Source: CAVQLX01 sp963811605 | GTDB lineage: Bacteria > Desulfobacterota > Binatia > DP-6 | Direction of reading: 5' to 3' | Length of the DNA stretch: 64,000 bases | NCBI GenBank assembly: GCA_963811605.1 | Contig: CAWESA010000002.1 | Coordinates: forward strand, 300,394-364,393 | Part shown: piece after piece, positions 1 to 9,314 of the stretch | Position numbering within the stretch: the stretch's first letter is position 1 | How the letters are laid out: each line of letters opens with the position of its first letter | Position numbers and translations under genes: made by a program | The notes under the pieces: generated by a model | What the model was told of the DNA's origin: nothing | The model's database searches: none | The model's input: only the letters and a program-made list of their open reading frames with translations

Positions 1-1140
<1,140 letters not shown>

Positions 1141-1161
1141 GGACACCTCGCGAGGTTCGGG

Positions 1162-2598
1162 TTACGTACCATGTGACTTTTGCATGGGCAACGTGCGACC
1201 GGGCCCGCCGGACACGGGGCCAGCCGTCGCCCGCTCCAGGACCGCCCGGACGCACACGCGGGTCCGCGGGCCGAGCGCCGCCCCCGACCCGCGCACCACG
1301 CCGGGGACCCAGACGATCTCGCCACCCGATTCGAGAAGGGGCAGCGCGGCGCGCACCTCACGTGGCACGCGCGCGTCCACCAGCACGTCCTGCAGCTTGC
1401 GGGTGCCCACCCCGGGGAGATGGATGCGATCGCCCGGCCGCCGGGAGCGCACCCGCAGCGGACCCAGGAGCTCGGCATCGAACATCGCCTCGCACGGGTC
1501 CGCCGGGCGCCCGGCGCCGGCGGGCTCGGGAGCGGAGAGGGTCACGCGCCAGGCCCCCCCCGGGTCGGCGACGCTGGCGCCGGGCGCGATGGCGACGGCG
1601 AATGCCTGCGTGACGGGACCACGACCGGCCCGGCGCAGGAGGCGATCGCCCTCGCGCACGATCCGGGTGGCGCCCGGCAGGGCCACGTGCCCGCGCCCGA
1701 GGCCCCGCGCGAGCACGAGCACCCGCTCGACGTGCTCGCCGCTGACGCCGCGCCGCGCACCCGCCTCGAGCCAGCGGCGAACGATCCGGCGTGCGAGCGC
1801 CGGCGGCTCGGCGGCGACGGCGGCGTCGAGGCCCGCCTCGCTCACCAGCGCCCCTGCTCGCCCACGGGCGAGCGCGGCCAGCAGATCGTCCTCGTCGCGC
1901 AGCCGCGCCGCCAGCGCCGCCAGACTGCGGCTGACCCGCGGGTTGAACTCCGCGGCCAGCAGGGGCAGCACGAGCCGCCGGACGCGATTGCGTGCGTGCC
2001 GGAGATCGGCGTTGCTGCGGTCGACCGCGAACTCGACGGCGCGCTCGGCGAGAAACCGCCGCACGTCCGCCCGCGTCGCCTCGAGCAGCGGACGCACGAA
2101 GCGGCCACGCGACCGGCGCATGCCGGCCAGCCCTCCCCGGCCGGCGCCACGCAGCAGTCGCAGGAGCACCGTCTCCGCCTGGTCGTCGGCGGTGTGGCCG
2201 AGGGCGATGCGGGACGCTCCGCACGCGGTCGCCAGCGCCCCGAGCGCGCGCAGACGGGCGTGTCGTGCGCGCCCCTCCAGGCTGCTCCCGGCGACGAGGC
2301 CGAGGCGGCGCTCGACCAGCGGCACACCCAGCGCCCCGGCGAGGCGGGTCACACGCTCCCGGTCGGCAACGCCCTCGGCCTCTCGCAGGCCGTGATCGAC
2401 ATGCGCCGCCGTCACGCGCCAGCGGTGCGCGGGCGCGAGGGCCACGAGCGCCAGGAGCAGCGCCGTCGAATCGGGTCCACCCGAGACGGCGACCAGGAGG
2501 TGCTCGCCATCCGCGATCGCTGCGGGTCCCGCGCCGAGCGCATCGGCCACCGCCCGCAGCAGCGCCGGGGCGGGAGGCCCGGGCGAGCGCGTGCTCAC
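1162..2598 (-). CDS. tilS: tRNA(Ile)-lysidine synthase TilS
   Basis: Converts the wobble cytidine of the CAU-anticodon isoleucine tRNA to lysidine using ATP and lysine. The 478-residue product has the PP-loop SGGPDS at 39-44, the HVDHGLR segment shortly after it, the family's ALGHTADDQAET-type helix, and a C-terminal domain (RRPGDRIHLPG, then KLQDVLVDARVP) typical of the long TilS form. The GTG start at 2598 overlaps the TGA of the upstream subtilase (GTGA), which suggests translational coupling. ftsH follows within about 20 nt; the tilS-ftsH neighbourhood is conserved in many bacteria. Much longer upstream reading in this frame is antisense or out-of-frame to the subtilase and is not coding. 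Confidence 0.95.
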   Translation of the reverse strand: MSTRSPGPPAPALLRAVADALGAGPAAIADGEHLLVAVSGGPDSTALLLALVALAPAHRWRVTAAHVDHGLREAEGVADRERVTRLAGALGVPLVERRLGLVAGSSLEGRARHARLRALGALATACGASRIALGHTADDQAETVLLRLLRGAGRGGLAGMRRSRGRFVRPLLEATRADVRRFLAERAVEFAVDRSNADLRHARNRVRRLVLPLLAAEFNPRVSRSLAALAARLRDEDDLLAALARGRAGALVSEAGLDAAVAAEPPALARRIVRRWLEAGARRGVSGEHVERVLVLARGLGRGHVALPGATRIVREGDRLLRRAGRGPVTQAFAVAIAPGASVADPGGAWRVTLSAPEPAGAGRPADPCEAMFDAELLGPLRVRSRRPGDRIHLPGVGTRKLQDVLVDARVPREVRAALPLLESGGEIVWVPGVVRGSGAALGPRTRVCVRAVLERATAGPVSGGPGRTLPMQKSHGT

Positions 2599-4922
2599 CG
2601 CAGCGCCTGCGCCACCGCGCGGGCCCGATCGCGGGCGGCGCCAAGCGTGCCCGACAGCGACGCGGCGCAGTCCGGGGACAGGTTCCGTGCGCGCGCGGCG
2701 GCGGCCGCGGCGCCTTTCAGGACGCGGACCGCCTTCCGGACGAGGACGCGCTGCTTGCGGCGACGCCGCGCCGACTCGCCGCGCTCGATGAGCCGCTGGG
2801 CCCGGGCGAAGCGGCGCTGCACCGACGCGGGCAGGACGACGCCGGGACAGCTCGGCAAGCCGCGATCGAGCACGCAGCCGATCGACGCGAGGCCTTCCAG
2901 GGCCGGGAACTGACAGCCCGCGTCCGGCGTGCACAGGTTCTCGGTACAGCCGTCGCCGTCGTCGCACAGGAGCGGCATTCCCCCCGTGCACACCCCGGCG
3001 TGACAGGTCTCGTCGCCGTCGCACACCGTGTCGTCGGGGCACGCCGTCCCGTCCGGTGCCGGCGCGCCCGCCACGCATCCGCCGGCCGACGGCTCGCAGG
3101 TTTCGAGGCCGTTGCACGGGTTGCCGTCGTCGCAGGCCACGAGCGCGTGGGTGCAACGCCCGTTCTCGCAGCCATCCGTCGTGCACGGGTTGCCGTCGTC
3201 GCACTCCCTGTCGTCCAGCGCGCACTCCGGCGGCGGGACCGCGCTCACGGCGGCCCGCGCATCCACCCTGCCGACGCCCGCGACATCGTCGAAGCCTGGC
3301 GCGCCGACGTCGATGGCGGTGGCGACCAGCGTGGCCTGGATCGCCGCGGGCGAGAAGAACGGATTGCGCTGGAGCATCAGGGCGGCGATCGCCGCCACGT
3401 GCGGCGCGGCCGCCGAGGTGCCGAAGAACGGCGCGAACCCCGGCACCGACGTGTTGACGCCGTCGAAGCCGGCGAGGTCGGGCTTGGCACGCGTCTCGGG
3501 GGGGAAGGCAAGCCGCGCCGGACCCTGCGAGCTGAAGCGCTCCACCGTGTCGAGTCCCGGATCGTCGGCGTCGATCGCGGCCACCGTCACCGCTTCCGCG
3601 ACCGCGGCATGACCGAAGATGCTCGAGGCGGGCGTGACGTACTCCAGGGTCTGCACGTCGCGCACGCAGAACAGCTCGAGCGTGCGGGCATCCCCGCTGG
3701 CGCGTTCGATGACCAGGCCATCGACCTCCGTGGCGGAGGAGTTGTTGCTCCGGACGACGATCTCGATCGGATCCTGGCGCCCGTTCTGCTTGCCGTCGCT
3801 CATCGCGACGACGCCGCGGTTCTGGTCCACCAGGAGGAGGTTGTAGTCGTCGTTCGCGCCGCCAAACGGATTGTCCCACTGGAGCACGCAGAGCAGCGAG
3901 CCGCCGGGCGGAATCGCCACGCCGTTGGTGTTGTCGATGGCGCCGCCGGTCCCGAAGTTGTGATACTCGGGCTTCTGTGGTGAGGGCTGAAACACGGACT
4001 CGTAGTGCACCTGGGCAGCGTTGCCGGCGGCCGTGTGGTACGAGACGCCCGCCTGCACGGCCGCGCGCACCGACTTCGCGAGATCGCCGTCCTCGAAGTA
4101 CGGCTCGCTGAAGAATCCGAGGTCGTCCACGATCACCCTGGCGCCCGCGGCGGTGAGGCAGCGCACGGCATCCTCGAAGGCCATCTGGCTATCGATGCCG
4201 CTCGCGAACAGCAGCGTCGCACCGGGTGCCAGGTCGTGCACGATCTCGAGCATCGCCGTGCCCTCGGCGCCGCTGCCCGCCGAGCAGCCGCTCGGAACCA
4301 GCTGATCGCGGCCCGCGGGCAGCTCGCCCGCGGCCCGCGACGCGTCCGCGCCGTCGATGCCGTCGGAGATCACCCCGACGCGCACCCCGGCGCCGGACAG
4401 GCCGAGCTCCAGACGCGCCAGGTTGGCTCCCGAGGCGACGTCCCCGGCCGAGGTGACGCGCGTGAAGCCCGGCTCGGCCGGCCGCACCGAGCGCACCCCG
4501 TCGAGGGCGGCAAGGGCGCGCAGGTCGCGCGCGGCCATCCAGCCCTCCACCAGGGGGCGCCTCCTGCTCTCGCGCTCGATCGTCAGTCCGGCGCCGGCCA
4601 GGGCCGCGCGCACGCCGTCGTCGAGCGTGTCCAGGCGCACGCTCACCCGGATCCGATCCCCGCGCTTCCATCCCGGGTGCGCCCGCGGATCGATCCGCAG
4701 GCGATCTCCGGCACGCCGGCCTCCGAGCCCGAGCAGCCGACTCTCGAGCTTCTCCTCGATGCGATCGAGCGACGCGTTCTCCCGACGTAGCTGCTCGAGC
4801 TCGCTCGATGTCGGGCCGTCCCCGAGGGCGACGGCGCCACCGAGGCCGGTGGCACGTCCCACCCCGGGGGCGACGAGACCCAGGACCAGGGTCGGGAGCA
4901 GTAGCACGGTGACCGGACGCAT
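2595..4922 (-). CDS. Exported subtilisin-like (S8 family) serine peptidase with Cys-rich C-terminal repeats
   Basis: Predicted 775-residue exported protease. ATG 4922 begins a signal peptide (MRPVTVLLLPTLVLGLVAPG); the longer in-frame upstream reading lacks one. A prodomain-like region (about 40-165) with a short coiled-coil stretch precedes the catalytic domain. Visible are Asp187 in GVISDGID, the oxyanion Asn301 in YHTAAGN, and Ser503 in GTSAAAPHVA. The classical HGTHVAG box is replaced by EGTAMLEIVHD, so Glu220 stands where the catalytic His normally is; this resembles a group of bacterial S8 proteins with a DEGRAM-type box. From about 573 come CDDGNPCTTDGC and CDDGNPCNGLETC repeats, the same class as in the 59.9-63.7 kb protein, then a basic helical tail. 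Its stop overlaps the tilS start. Confidence 0.88.
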   Translation of the reverse strand: MRPVTVLLLPTLVLGLVAPGVGRATGLGGAVALGDGPTSSELEQLRRENASLDRIEEKLESRLLGLGGRRAGDRLRIDPRAHPGWKRGDRIRVSVRLDTLDDGVRAALAGAGLTIERESRRRPLVEGWMAARDLRALAALDGVRSVRPAEPGFTRVTSAGDVASGANLARLELGLSGAGVRVGVISDGIDGADASRAAGELPAGRDQLVPSGCSAGSGAEGTAMLEIVHDLAPGATLLFASGIDSQMAFEDAVRCLTAAGARVIVDDLGFFSEPYFEDGDLAKSVRAAVQAGVSYHTAAGNAAQVHYESVFQPSPQKPEYHNFGTGGAIDNTNGVAIPPGGSLLCVLQWDNPFGGANDDYNLLLVDQNRGVVAMSDGKQNGRQDPIEIVVRSNNSSATEVDGLVIERASGDARTLELFCVRDVQTLEYVTPASSIFGHAAVAEAVTVAAIDADDPGLDTVERFSSQGPARLAFPPETRAKPDLAGFDGVNTSVPGFAPFFGTSAAAPHVAAIAALMLQRNPFFSPAAIQATLVATAIDVGAPGFDDVAGVGRVDARAAVSAVPPPECALDDRECDDGNPCTTDGCENGRCTHALVACDDGNPCNGLETCEPSAGGCVAGAPAPDGTACPDDTVCDGDETCHAGVCTGGMPLLCDDGDGCTENLCTPDAGCQFPALEGLASIGCVLDRGLPSCPGVVLPASVQRRFARAQRLIERGESARRRRKQRVLVRKAVRVLKGAAAAAARARNLSPDCAASLSGTLGAARDRARAVAQALR

Positions 4923-4996
4923 CGGAATATCGACGGTACCGTACCCGAAATCGGGCCGGTTGACTGCTCCCCACCCCGGCGCGCTACCTGCGATCG

Positions 4997-5842
4997 ATGA
5001 CGACACTGCGGACGGAAATCGCCGACGGCGTGTGTTCCATCGTCCTCACCCGGGCGCGCGAGTACAACACCATCACTCCGGCGCTGCGCGACGAGCTGGC
5101 GGACGCCATAGATCAGGCCGATGCCGATCCGGCCGCGCGTGTCATCCTGCTGCGCGCCGAGGGGCCGGCGTTCTGCGCCGGCTACGGGCTCGACTGGTCG
5201 ACCAGCGCCCAGTCCGGCGAGCAGCAGCAGGCCGCCGGGCGAGTCTGGGACTCGGTGGCGGACTGGCGTTTCATGCGACGCTTCGTCGACGTCTACATGA
5301 AGCTCTGGTACGCGCAGAAGCCCACGGTGGCGGCGGTCCAGGGCTGGTGCATCGGCGGCGGCACCGACATGGTGCTGTGCGCCGACCTGATCGTGGCCGG
5401 CGAGGGCGCCAGCTTCGGCTATCCACCGGCCCGCGTCTGGGGCACGCCGACGACCGCCATGTGGGTCTACCGCATGGGGCTCGAGCGCGCGAAACGCTAC
5501 CTCCTGACAGGCGACGAGATCCCGGCCCCCAAGGCCGCCGAGATCGGACTGATCCTGGAGGTCGTGCCGGACGACCAGCTCCTCGCCCACGCGCTCGGCC
5601 TGGCGCGGCGCATGGCACGGCTGCCGCTGAACCAGCTGATCATGCTGAAGCTGCTCTGCAACCAGACGGCGGAGCATCTCGGACTCGGACAGACCCGTCT
5701 GCTCGGCACCCTGTTCGACGGCATCGCGCGCCACACCCAGGAGGGCCTCGACTTCGTGCAGCGCGCACAGGCGGCCGGCTTTCGCCAGGCGGTCCGCGAG
5801 CGCGACGATCCCTTCGCCGACTACGGCAGCCGGCGTCGCTAG
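4997..5842 (+). CDS. Enoyl-CoA hydratase/isomerase (crotonase) family protein
   Basis: A 281-residue crotonase-fold protein acting on an acyl-CoA thioester, probably in fatty-acid or hydrophobic-substrate degradation. The oxyanion-hole segments are AFCAGYGLD (58-66) and CIGGGTDMV (118-126). The first Glu of hydratases corresponds to Glu136 in VAGEGASF, but the second (normally within a QPE motif) is Pro144 in FGYPPARVWG, so a simple hydratase is doubtful and an isomerase, hydrolase or other crotonase chemistry is possible. It is divergent from the subtilase with a gap of about 75 bp that must hold both promoters. Start ATG 4997 gives the family's usual N-terminus. Confidence 0.9.
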   Translation: MTTLRTEIADGVCSIVLTRAREYNTITPALRDELADAIDQADADPAARVILLRAEGPAFCAGYGLDWSTSAQSGEQQQAAGRVWDSVADWRFMRRFVDVYMKLWYAQKPTVAAVQGWCIGGGTDMVLCADLIVAGEGASFGYPPARVWGTPTTAMWVYRMGLERAKRYLLTGDEIPAPKAAEIGLILEVVPDDQLLAHALGLARRMARLPLNQLIMLKLLCNQTAEHLGLGQTRLLGTLFDGIARHTQEGLDFVQRAQAAGFRQAVRERDDPFADYGSRRR

Positions 5843-5868
5843 CGCGCCCGCACGCGCGCACGGGCGCG
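5843..5868 (+). terminator. GC-rich hairpin directly after the crotonase stop
   Basis: An 8-bp perfect inverted repeat (CGCGCCCG at 5843-5850, CGGGCGCG at 5861-5868) begins at the stop codon. There is no adjoining U tract; a run of six T lies at 5892-5897, more than 20 nt further on. It may end transcription with Rho or be a 3' stabilising stem. Confidence 0.4.
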
Positions 5869-5912
5869 GCGCCGCGTCGCCAGCCGGCCGGTTTTTTGAT
5901 GGGTGAATTTCC

Positions 5913-5940
5913 TTGACAGCACCACGGCCACCTGTGCTAG
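5913..5940 (+). promoter_or_regulatory. Candidate sigma-70-type promoter of the 27-repeat protein gene
   Basis: TTGACA at 5913-5918 is a perfect -35 element. Sixteen bases later TGCTAG (5935-5940) is a plausible weak -10. The gene starts at 5977 with a purine-rich Shine-Dalgarno (GAGGGGGGGA, 5961-5970). The -10 overlaps a 14-bp palindrome. Confidence 0.55.
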
Positions 5941-5949
5941 CCGGCTAGC
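5936..5949. promoter_or_regulatory. Perfect 14-bp palindrome over the -10/+1 region (candidate operator)
   Basis: GCTAGCCGGCTAGC is its own reverse complement and overlaps the predicted -10 and transcription start of the 5977 gene. That position fits a repressor operator. No regulator gene adjoins it. Confidence 0.45.
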
Positions 5950-5976
5950 GTCGTTTCACAGAGGGGGGGACCGGTC

Positions 5977-8900
5977 GTGACCAACCATCAGTGGCTCGGG
6001 GGAGTGCTGCGTCCGGCGCATCGGGCACTCGCCATCCTCGCGGCGCTCTGCCTGCTCGGCGCCGCACCAGCCGCGTTCGCGGTGTGCGGCGACGGCGCGA
6101 TCGATGCCGGCGAGACCTGCGATGACGGCAACACGGTGCCCAACGACTGTTGCTCGGCCACCTGCCAGATCGAGCCCGCGTCCACCATCTGCCGGCCTGC
6201 CGGCGGCCAGTGCGACGTGCAGGAGACGTGCACCGGCTCGAGCCCGACCTGTCCCCCCGACACCTTCCGCCCCCTCGGCTTCGTGTGCCGCGCGGCCGCC
6301 GGGGTCTGCGACCTGGCCGAGGTGTGCAGCGGATCGAGCCCCGCCTGTCCCGCCGACGTGAAGAGCACGGCCGTCTGCCGGCCCGCTACCGGCCTGTGCG
6401 ACGTGGCCGAGTCGTGCTCCGGTGCGAGCAACACGTGCCCGCCGGACGCACTGCGGCCGGCCGGCTCGGTCTGTCGGGCGGCGGTCGACGTCTGCGACGC
6501 GGCCGAGCTGTGCACCGGCGCCAGCAGCGCCTGCCCCGCCGACCTGGTCCAGCCCACCGGCACCTCCTGCCGTCCGGTGGCGGGCCCCTGCGACGTCGCC
6601 GAGACCTGCACGGGCTCGGGCGTCAACTGTCCGCCCAACGTGCTGGTTCCGGCCGGCACGGTCTGCCGCCCGCTCGCCGGCGCATGCGACGTCGTCGAGA
6701 CCTGTACCGGGTCCACCGCTGCCTGCCCCGTCGACGTCGTCAAGCCGGCGTTCACCACCTGTCGCGCGGCCGCCGGCCTGTGCGACATCGTCGAGACCTG
6801 CAACGGCACGACCGGAACCTGTCCCAACGACGCCTTCCAGCCGGCGACGTTCGTGTGCCGTCCCGCGGCAGGCCAGTGCGACGCCATCGAGACCTGTCCT
6901 GGCACCGGACCCGCCTGCCCCACCGATCTGAAGAGCGTGGCCCTCTGCCGCCCGGCGGCCGATCTCTGCGACGCACCCGAGTTCTGCGACGGCGCCGCCA
7001 ACGACTGCCCGCCCGACACCGTGCGCCCGGTGGGCTTCGCCTGCCGCACCGTGGCCGGCGTCTGCGACGTCGCCGAGAGCTGTGACGGCACGAGCGCCGC
7101 GTGTCCGACGGATACCTTCAAACCGAACACCACCGTGTGCCGTGGCCCGGCCGGTGTCTGCGACCTGGGCGAGAACTGCTCCGGGACGAGCGCGGCGTGC
7201 CCGGCCGACACCTTCGCCCCCAACACGACGGTCTGCCGCGCGTCGGCCGGCGTGTGCGACGTCGCCGAGACCTGCACGGGGGCGAGCGCCGCCTGTCCCG
7301 CGGACGCGAAGAGCACCGCCGTCTGCCGCCCGGCGACCGATCTGTGCGATCTCGCCGAGAGCTGCAACGGCTCCAGCAACACGTGCCCGGCCGACGCGCT
7401 CGCGGGTGCGGGCGTCGTCTGTCGCGCGGCCGCAGGCACCTGCGACGTCGCGGAGACGTGCACCGGCGCGGACGCCGCGTGCCCCAGCGACGGCCTGGCG
7501 CCGTCGGGAACGGTCTGCCGTCCGGTGGCGGGCGTGTGCGACGTCGCCGAGACCTGCACGGGCAGCGCGGTCGCGTGCCCGGCCGACACCTTCCTCCCCG
7601 CCTCCTCGGTCTGCCGCGCCAGCGCCGGCGTGTGCGACGTCGCCGAGTCGTGCACCGGCACCGCGGCCGCCTGTCCGACCGACGCGTTCGTCTCGTCGAG
7701 CACGGTCTGCCGCGGCTCGGCCGGCGTCTGCGACCTGCCCGAGAACTGCTCGGGAACGGCGCCCGCGTGCCCGCCCGACCTGAAGAGCACGGCGGTCTGC
7801 CGCGCGTCGACCGCCGCCTGCGATGCGGCGGAGAGCTGCGACGGCTCGAGCAACACCTGTCCGCCGGACGCGCTCGCACCGGCCGGCACGGTCTGCCGGG
7901 CGGCCGGCGGCGCCTGCGACGTCGCCGAGAGCTGCGACGGGTCGAGCGCGGGCTGCCCCGCCGATGTGCTGCGCCCCGGGGGCTTCACCTGCCGGGCGAG
8001 CGCAGGTGCCTGCGACATCGCGGAGACGTGCAGCGGCAGCAGCGCCGCCTGCCCGGCCGATGCCGTCCTGCCCCCGTCGACGGTGTGCCGCAGCGCCGCC
8101 GGCGTCTGTGACCTGCCCGAGAACTGCACCGGCATCACCCCGACGTGCCCGGCCGACTCGAAGAACACCGGGCAGTGCCGTGCCTCGACCGGCCCGTGCG
8201 ACGCCGCCGAGACCTGCGACGGGCTGCACGACCCATGCCCGGCCGACGCCCTCTCGCCGGCCGGCACCGTCTGTCGCGCCGCGACCGGCGGGTGCGACGT
8301 CGCCGAGACCTGCACCGGAGCCACCGCCAACTGTCCGACCGACGTCCTGGCGCCCGCGGGCTCGACCTGTCGCGCGTCGGCCGGCGCCTGTGACGTGGCC
8401 GAGACCTGCAGCGGCAGCAGCGCCGCCTGTCCGCCCGACGCGTTCCAGCCCGCCGCCACCGTGTGTCGTGCTGCCGCCGGCGCGTGCGATCTGGCAGAGA
8501 GCTGCACCGGATCCTCCGCGGCGTGCCCGACCGACGCCAAGAGCACCGCGGTGTGCCGCGCGGCCACCGATCTGTGCGACCTGGCCGAGACCTGCGACGG
8601 CACGACCAACACGTGCCCGACCGACGCGCTGGCGCCATCCGGCACCGTGTGCCGCGCATCGACCAACGCGTGCGATCCGGCGGAGACCTGCACCGGCAGC
8701 AGCGCGGCGTGTCCGCCGAATCAGCCCTTCACCGACACCGACGGCGACACCGTCGCCGATGCGTGCGACCTCTGCAACAACATCGCCCCCACCACGACGG
8801 CGAAGCCGAAGCTCACGATGAGTCGTCTCCTGGCCCCGCCGGCCGACGACCGGGTGAAGTACAAGGGGACGGTGAGCGGCGTGCCCACCGCACCCGCCAT

Positions 8901-9273
8901 CGACCCGGCCGTGACGGGCGTGCGCTTCGTGGTCACCGACAGCGTGGGCACGACGCTGGTCGACGCCACCATTCCCGGCGGCGCGGAATGGAAATCCAAC
9001 CCCGGCAGGGCCTGGAGCTACAAGAACAAGCTGACGCCGGTCGCCGGCATCACCAAGGTGACGCTCAAGAGCAGGCTGCCGGGCGAGTACAAGTTCGTCA
9101 TCTCGGGACGCGACGGCTCCTATCTGCCGCCCGCCGGCTCGATCGTCACGGCCACGCTGATTCTCGATCCACCGCTGGCGAACACCGGCCAGTGCGGCGA
9201 GGCGATGTTCGTCGAGGGCGGCGATCCATCGTGCCGCCTCCTCGGCGGCGGCTCGAAGCTGCTCTGCAAGTGA
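5977..9273 (+). CDS. Exported protein with 27 tandem four-cysteine repeats and a beta-rich C-terminal domain
   Basis: A 1098-residue exported protein of unknown function, starting at GTG 5977. Order of parts: signal peptide ending GAAPAAFA (about 1-35); a myxobacterial-type Cys-rich motif (CGDGAIDAGETCDDGN, 37-52); 27 repeats of 30-32 residues with the pattern CR-x4-5-CD-x2-E-x-C-x-G-x4-CP; a calcium-type DTDGDTVADACD motif; and a C-terminal domain of about 155 residues starting near KPKLTMSRL. Six repeats (2, 8, 12, 17, 21, 25) are two residues shorter, and all but one end KSTAV-like, marking four- to six-unit super-repeats. Each repeat has four Cys, so extensive disulfides and an extracytoplasmic location are likely. 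A structural, adhesive or surface role is inference only. Related repeats occur in the 48.9-52.4 kb protein. Confidence 0.85.
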   Translation: MTNHQWLGGVLRPAHRALAILAALCLLGAAPAAFAVCGDGAIDAGETCDDGNTVPNDCCSATCQIEPASTICRPAGGQCDVQETCTGSSPTCPPDTFRPLGFVCRAAAGVCDLAEVCSGSSPACPADVKSTAVCRPATGLCDVAESCSGASNTCPPDALRPAGSVCRAAVDVCDAAELCTGASSACPADLVQPTGTSCRPVAGPCDVAETCTGSGVNCPPNVLVPAGTVCRPLAGACDVVETCTGSTAACPVDVVKPAFTTCRAAAGLCDIVETCNGTTGTCPNDAFQPATFVCRPAAGQCDAIETCPGTGPACPTDLKSVALCRPAADLCDAPEFCDGAANDCPPDTVRPVGFACRTVAGVCDVAESCDGTSAACPTDTFKPNTTVCRGPAGVCDLGENCSGTSAACPADTFAPNTTVCRASAGVCDVAETCTGASAACPADAKSTAVCRPATDLCDLAESCNGSSNTCPADALAGAGVVCRAAAGTCDVAETCTGADAACPSDGLAPSGTVCRPVAGVCDVAETCTGSAVACPADTFLPASSVCRASAGVCDVAESCTGTAAACPTDAFVSSSTVCRGSAGVCDLPENCSGTAPACPPDLKSTAVCRASTAACDAAESCDGSSNTCPPDALAPAGTVCRAAGGACDVAESCDGSSAGCPADVLRPGGFTCRASAGACDIAETCSGSSAACPADAVLPPSTVCRSAAGVCDLPENCTGITPTCPADSKNTGQCRASTGPCDAAETCDGLHDPCPADALSPAGTVCRAATGGCDVAETCTGATANCPTDVLAPAGSTCRASAGACDVAETCSGSSAACPPDAFQPAATVCRAAAGACDLAESCTGSSAACPTDAKSTAVCRAATDLCDLAETCDGTTNTCPTDALAPSGTVCRASTNACDPAETCTGSSAACPPNQPFTDTDGDTVADACDLCNNIAPTTTAKPKLTMSRLLAPPADDRVKYKGTVSGVPTAPAIDPAVTGVRFVVTDSVGTTLVDATIPGGAEWKSNPGRAWSYKNKLTPVAGITKVTLKSRLPGEYKFVISGRDGSYLPPAGSIVTATLILDPPLANTGQCGEAMFVEGGDPSCRLLGGGSKLLCK
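6190..8720 (+). repeat. Array of 27 diverged coding repeats, about 90-96 bp each
   Basis: The DNA behind the four-cysteine repeats. Units are 96 bp (32 codons), or 90 bp in the six short units. They are similar but diverged, which argues for an old array under protein-level selection rather than a recent expansion, unlike the array near 62.3 kb. Confidence 0.85.
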
Positions 9274-9281
9274 GGGCGAGC

Positions 9282-9306
9282 GGGGGCGCGTGCGAGGCGC
9301 GCCCCC
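9282..9306. terminator. Bidirectional hairpin between convergent genes
   Basis: A 9-bp perfect stem (GGGGGCGCG 9282-9290, CGCGCCCCC 9298-9306) with a 7-nt loop lies between the stops of the plus-strand repeat protein and the minus-strand sulfatase. No U tract follows on either side, so efficiency is uncertain. Confidence 0.5.
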
Positions 9307-9314
9307 GTCGGACC

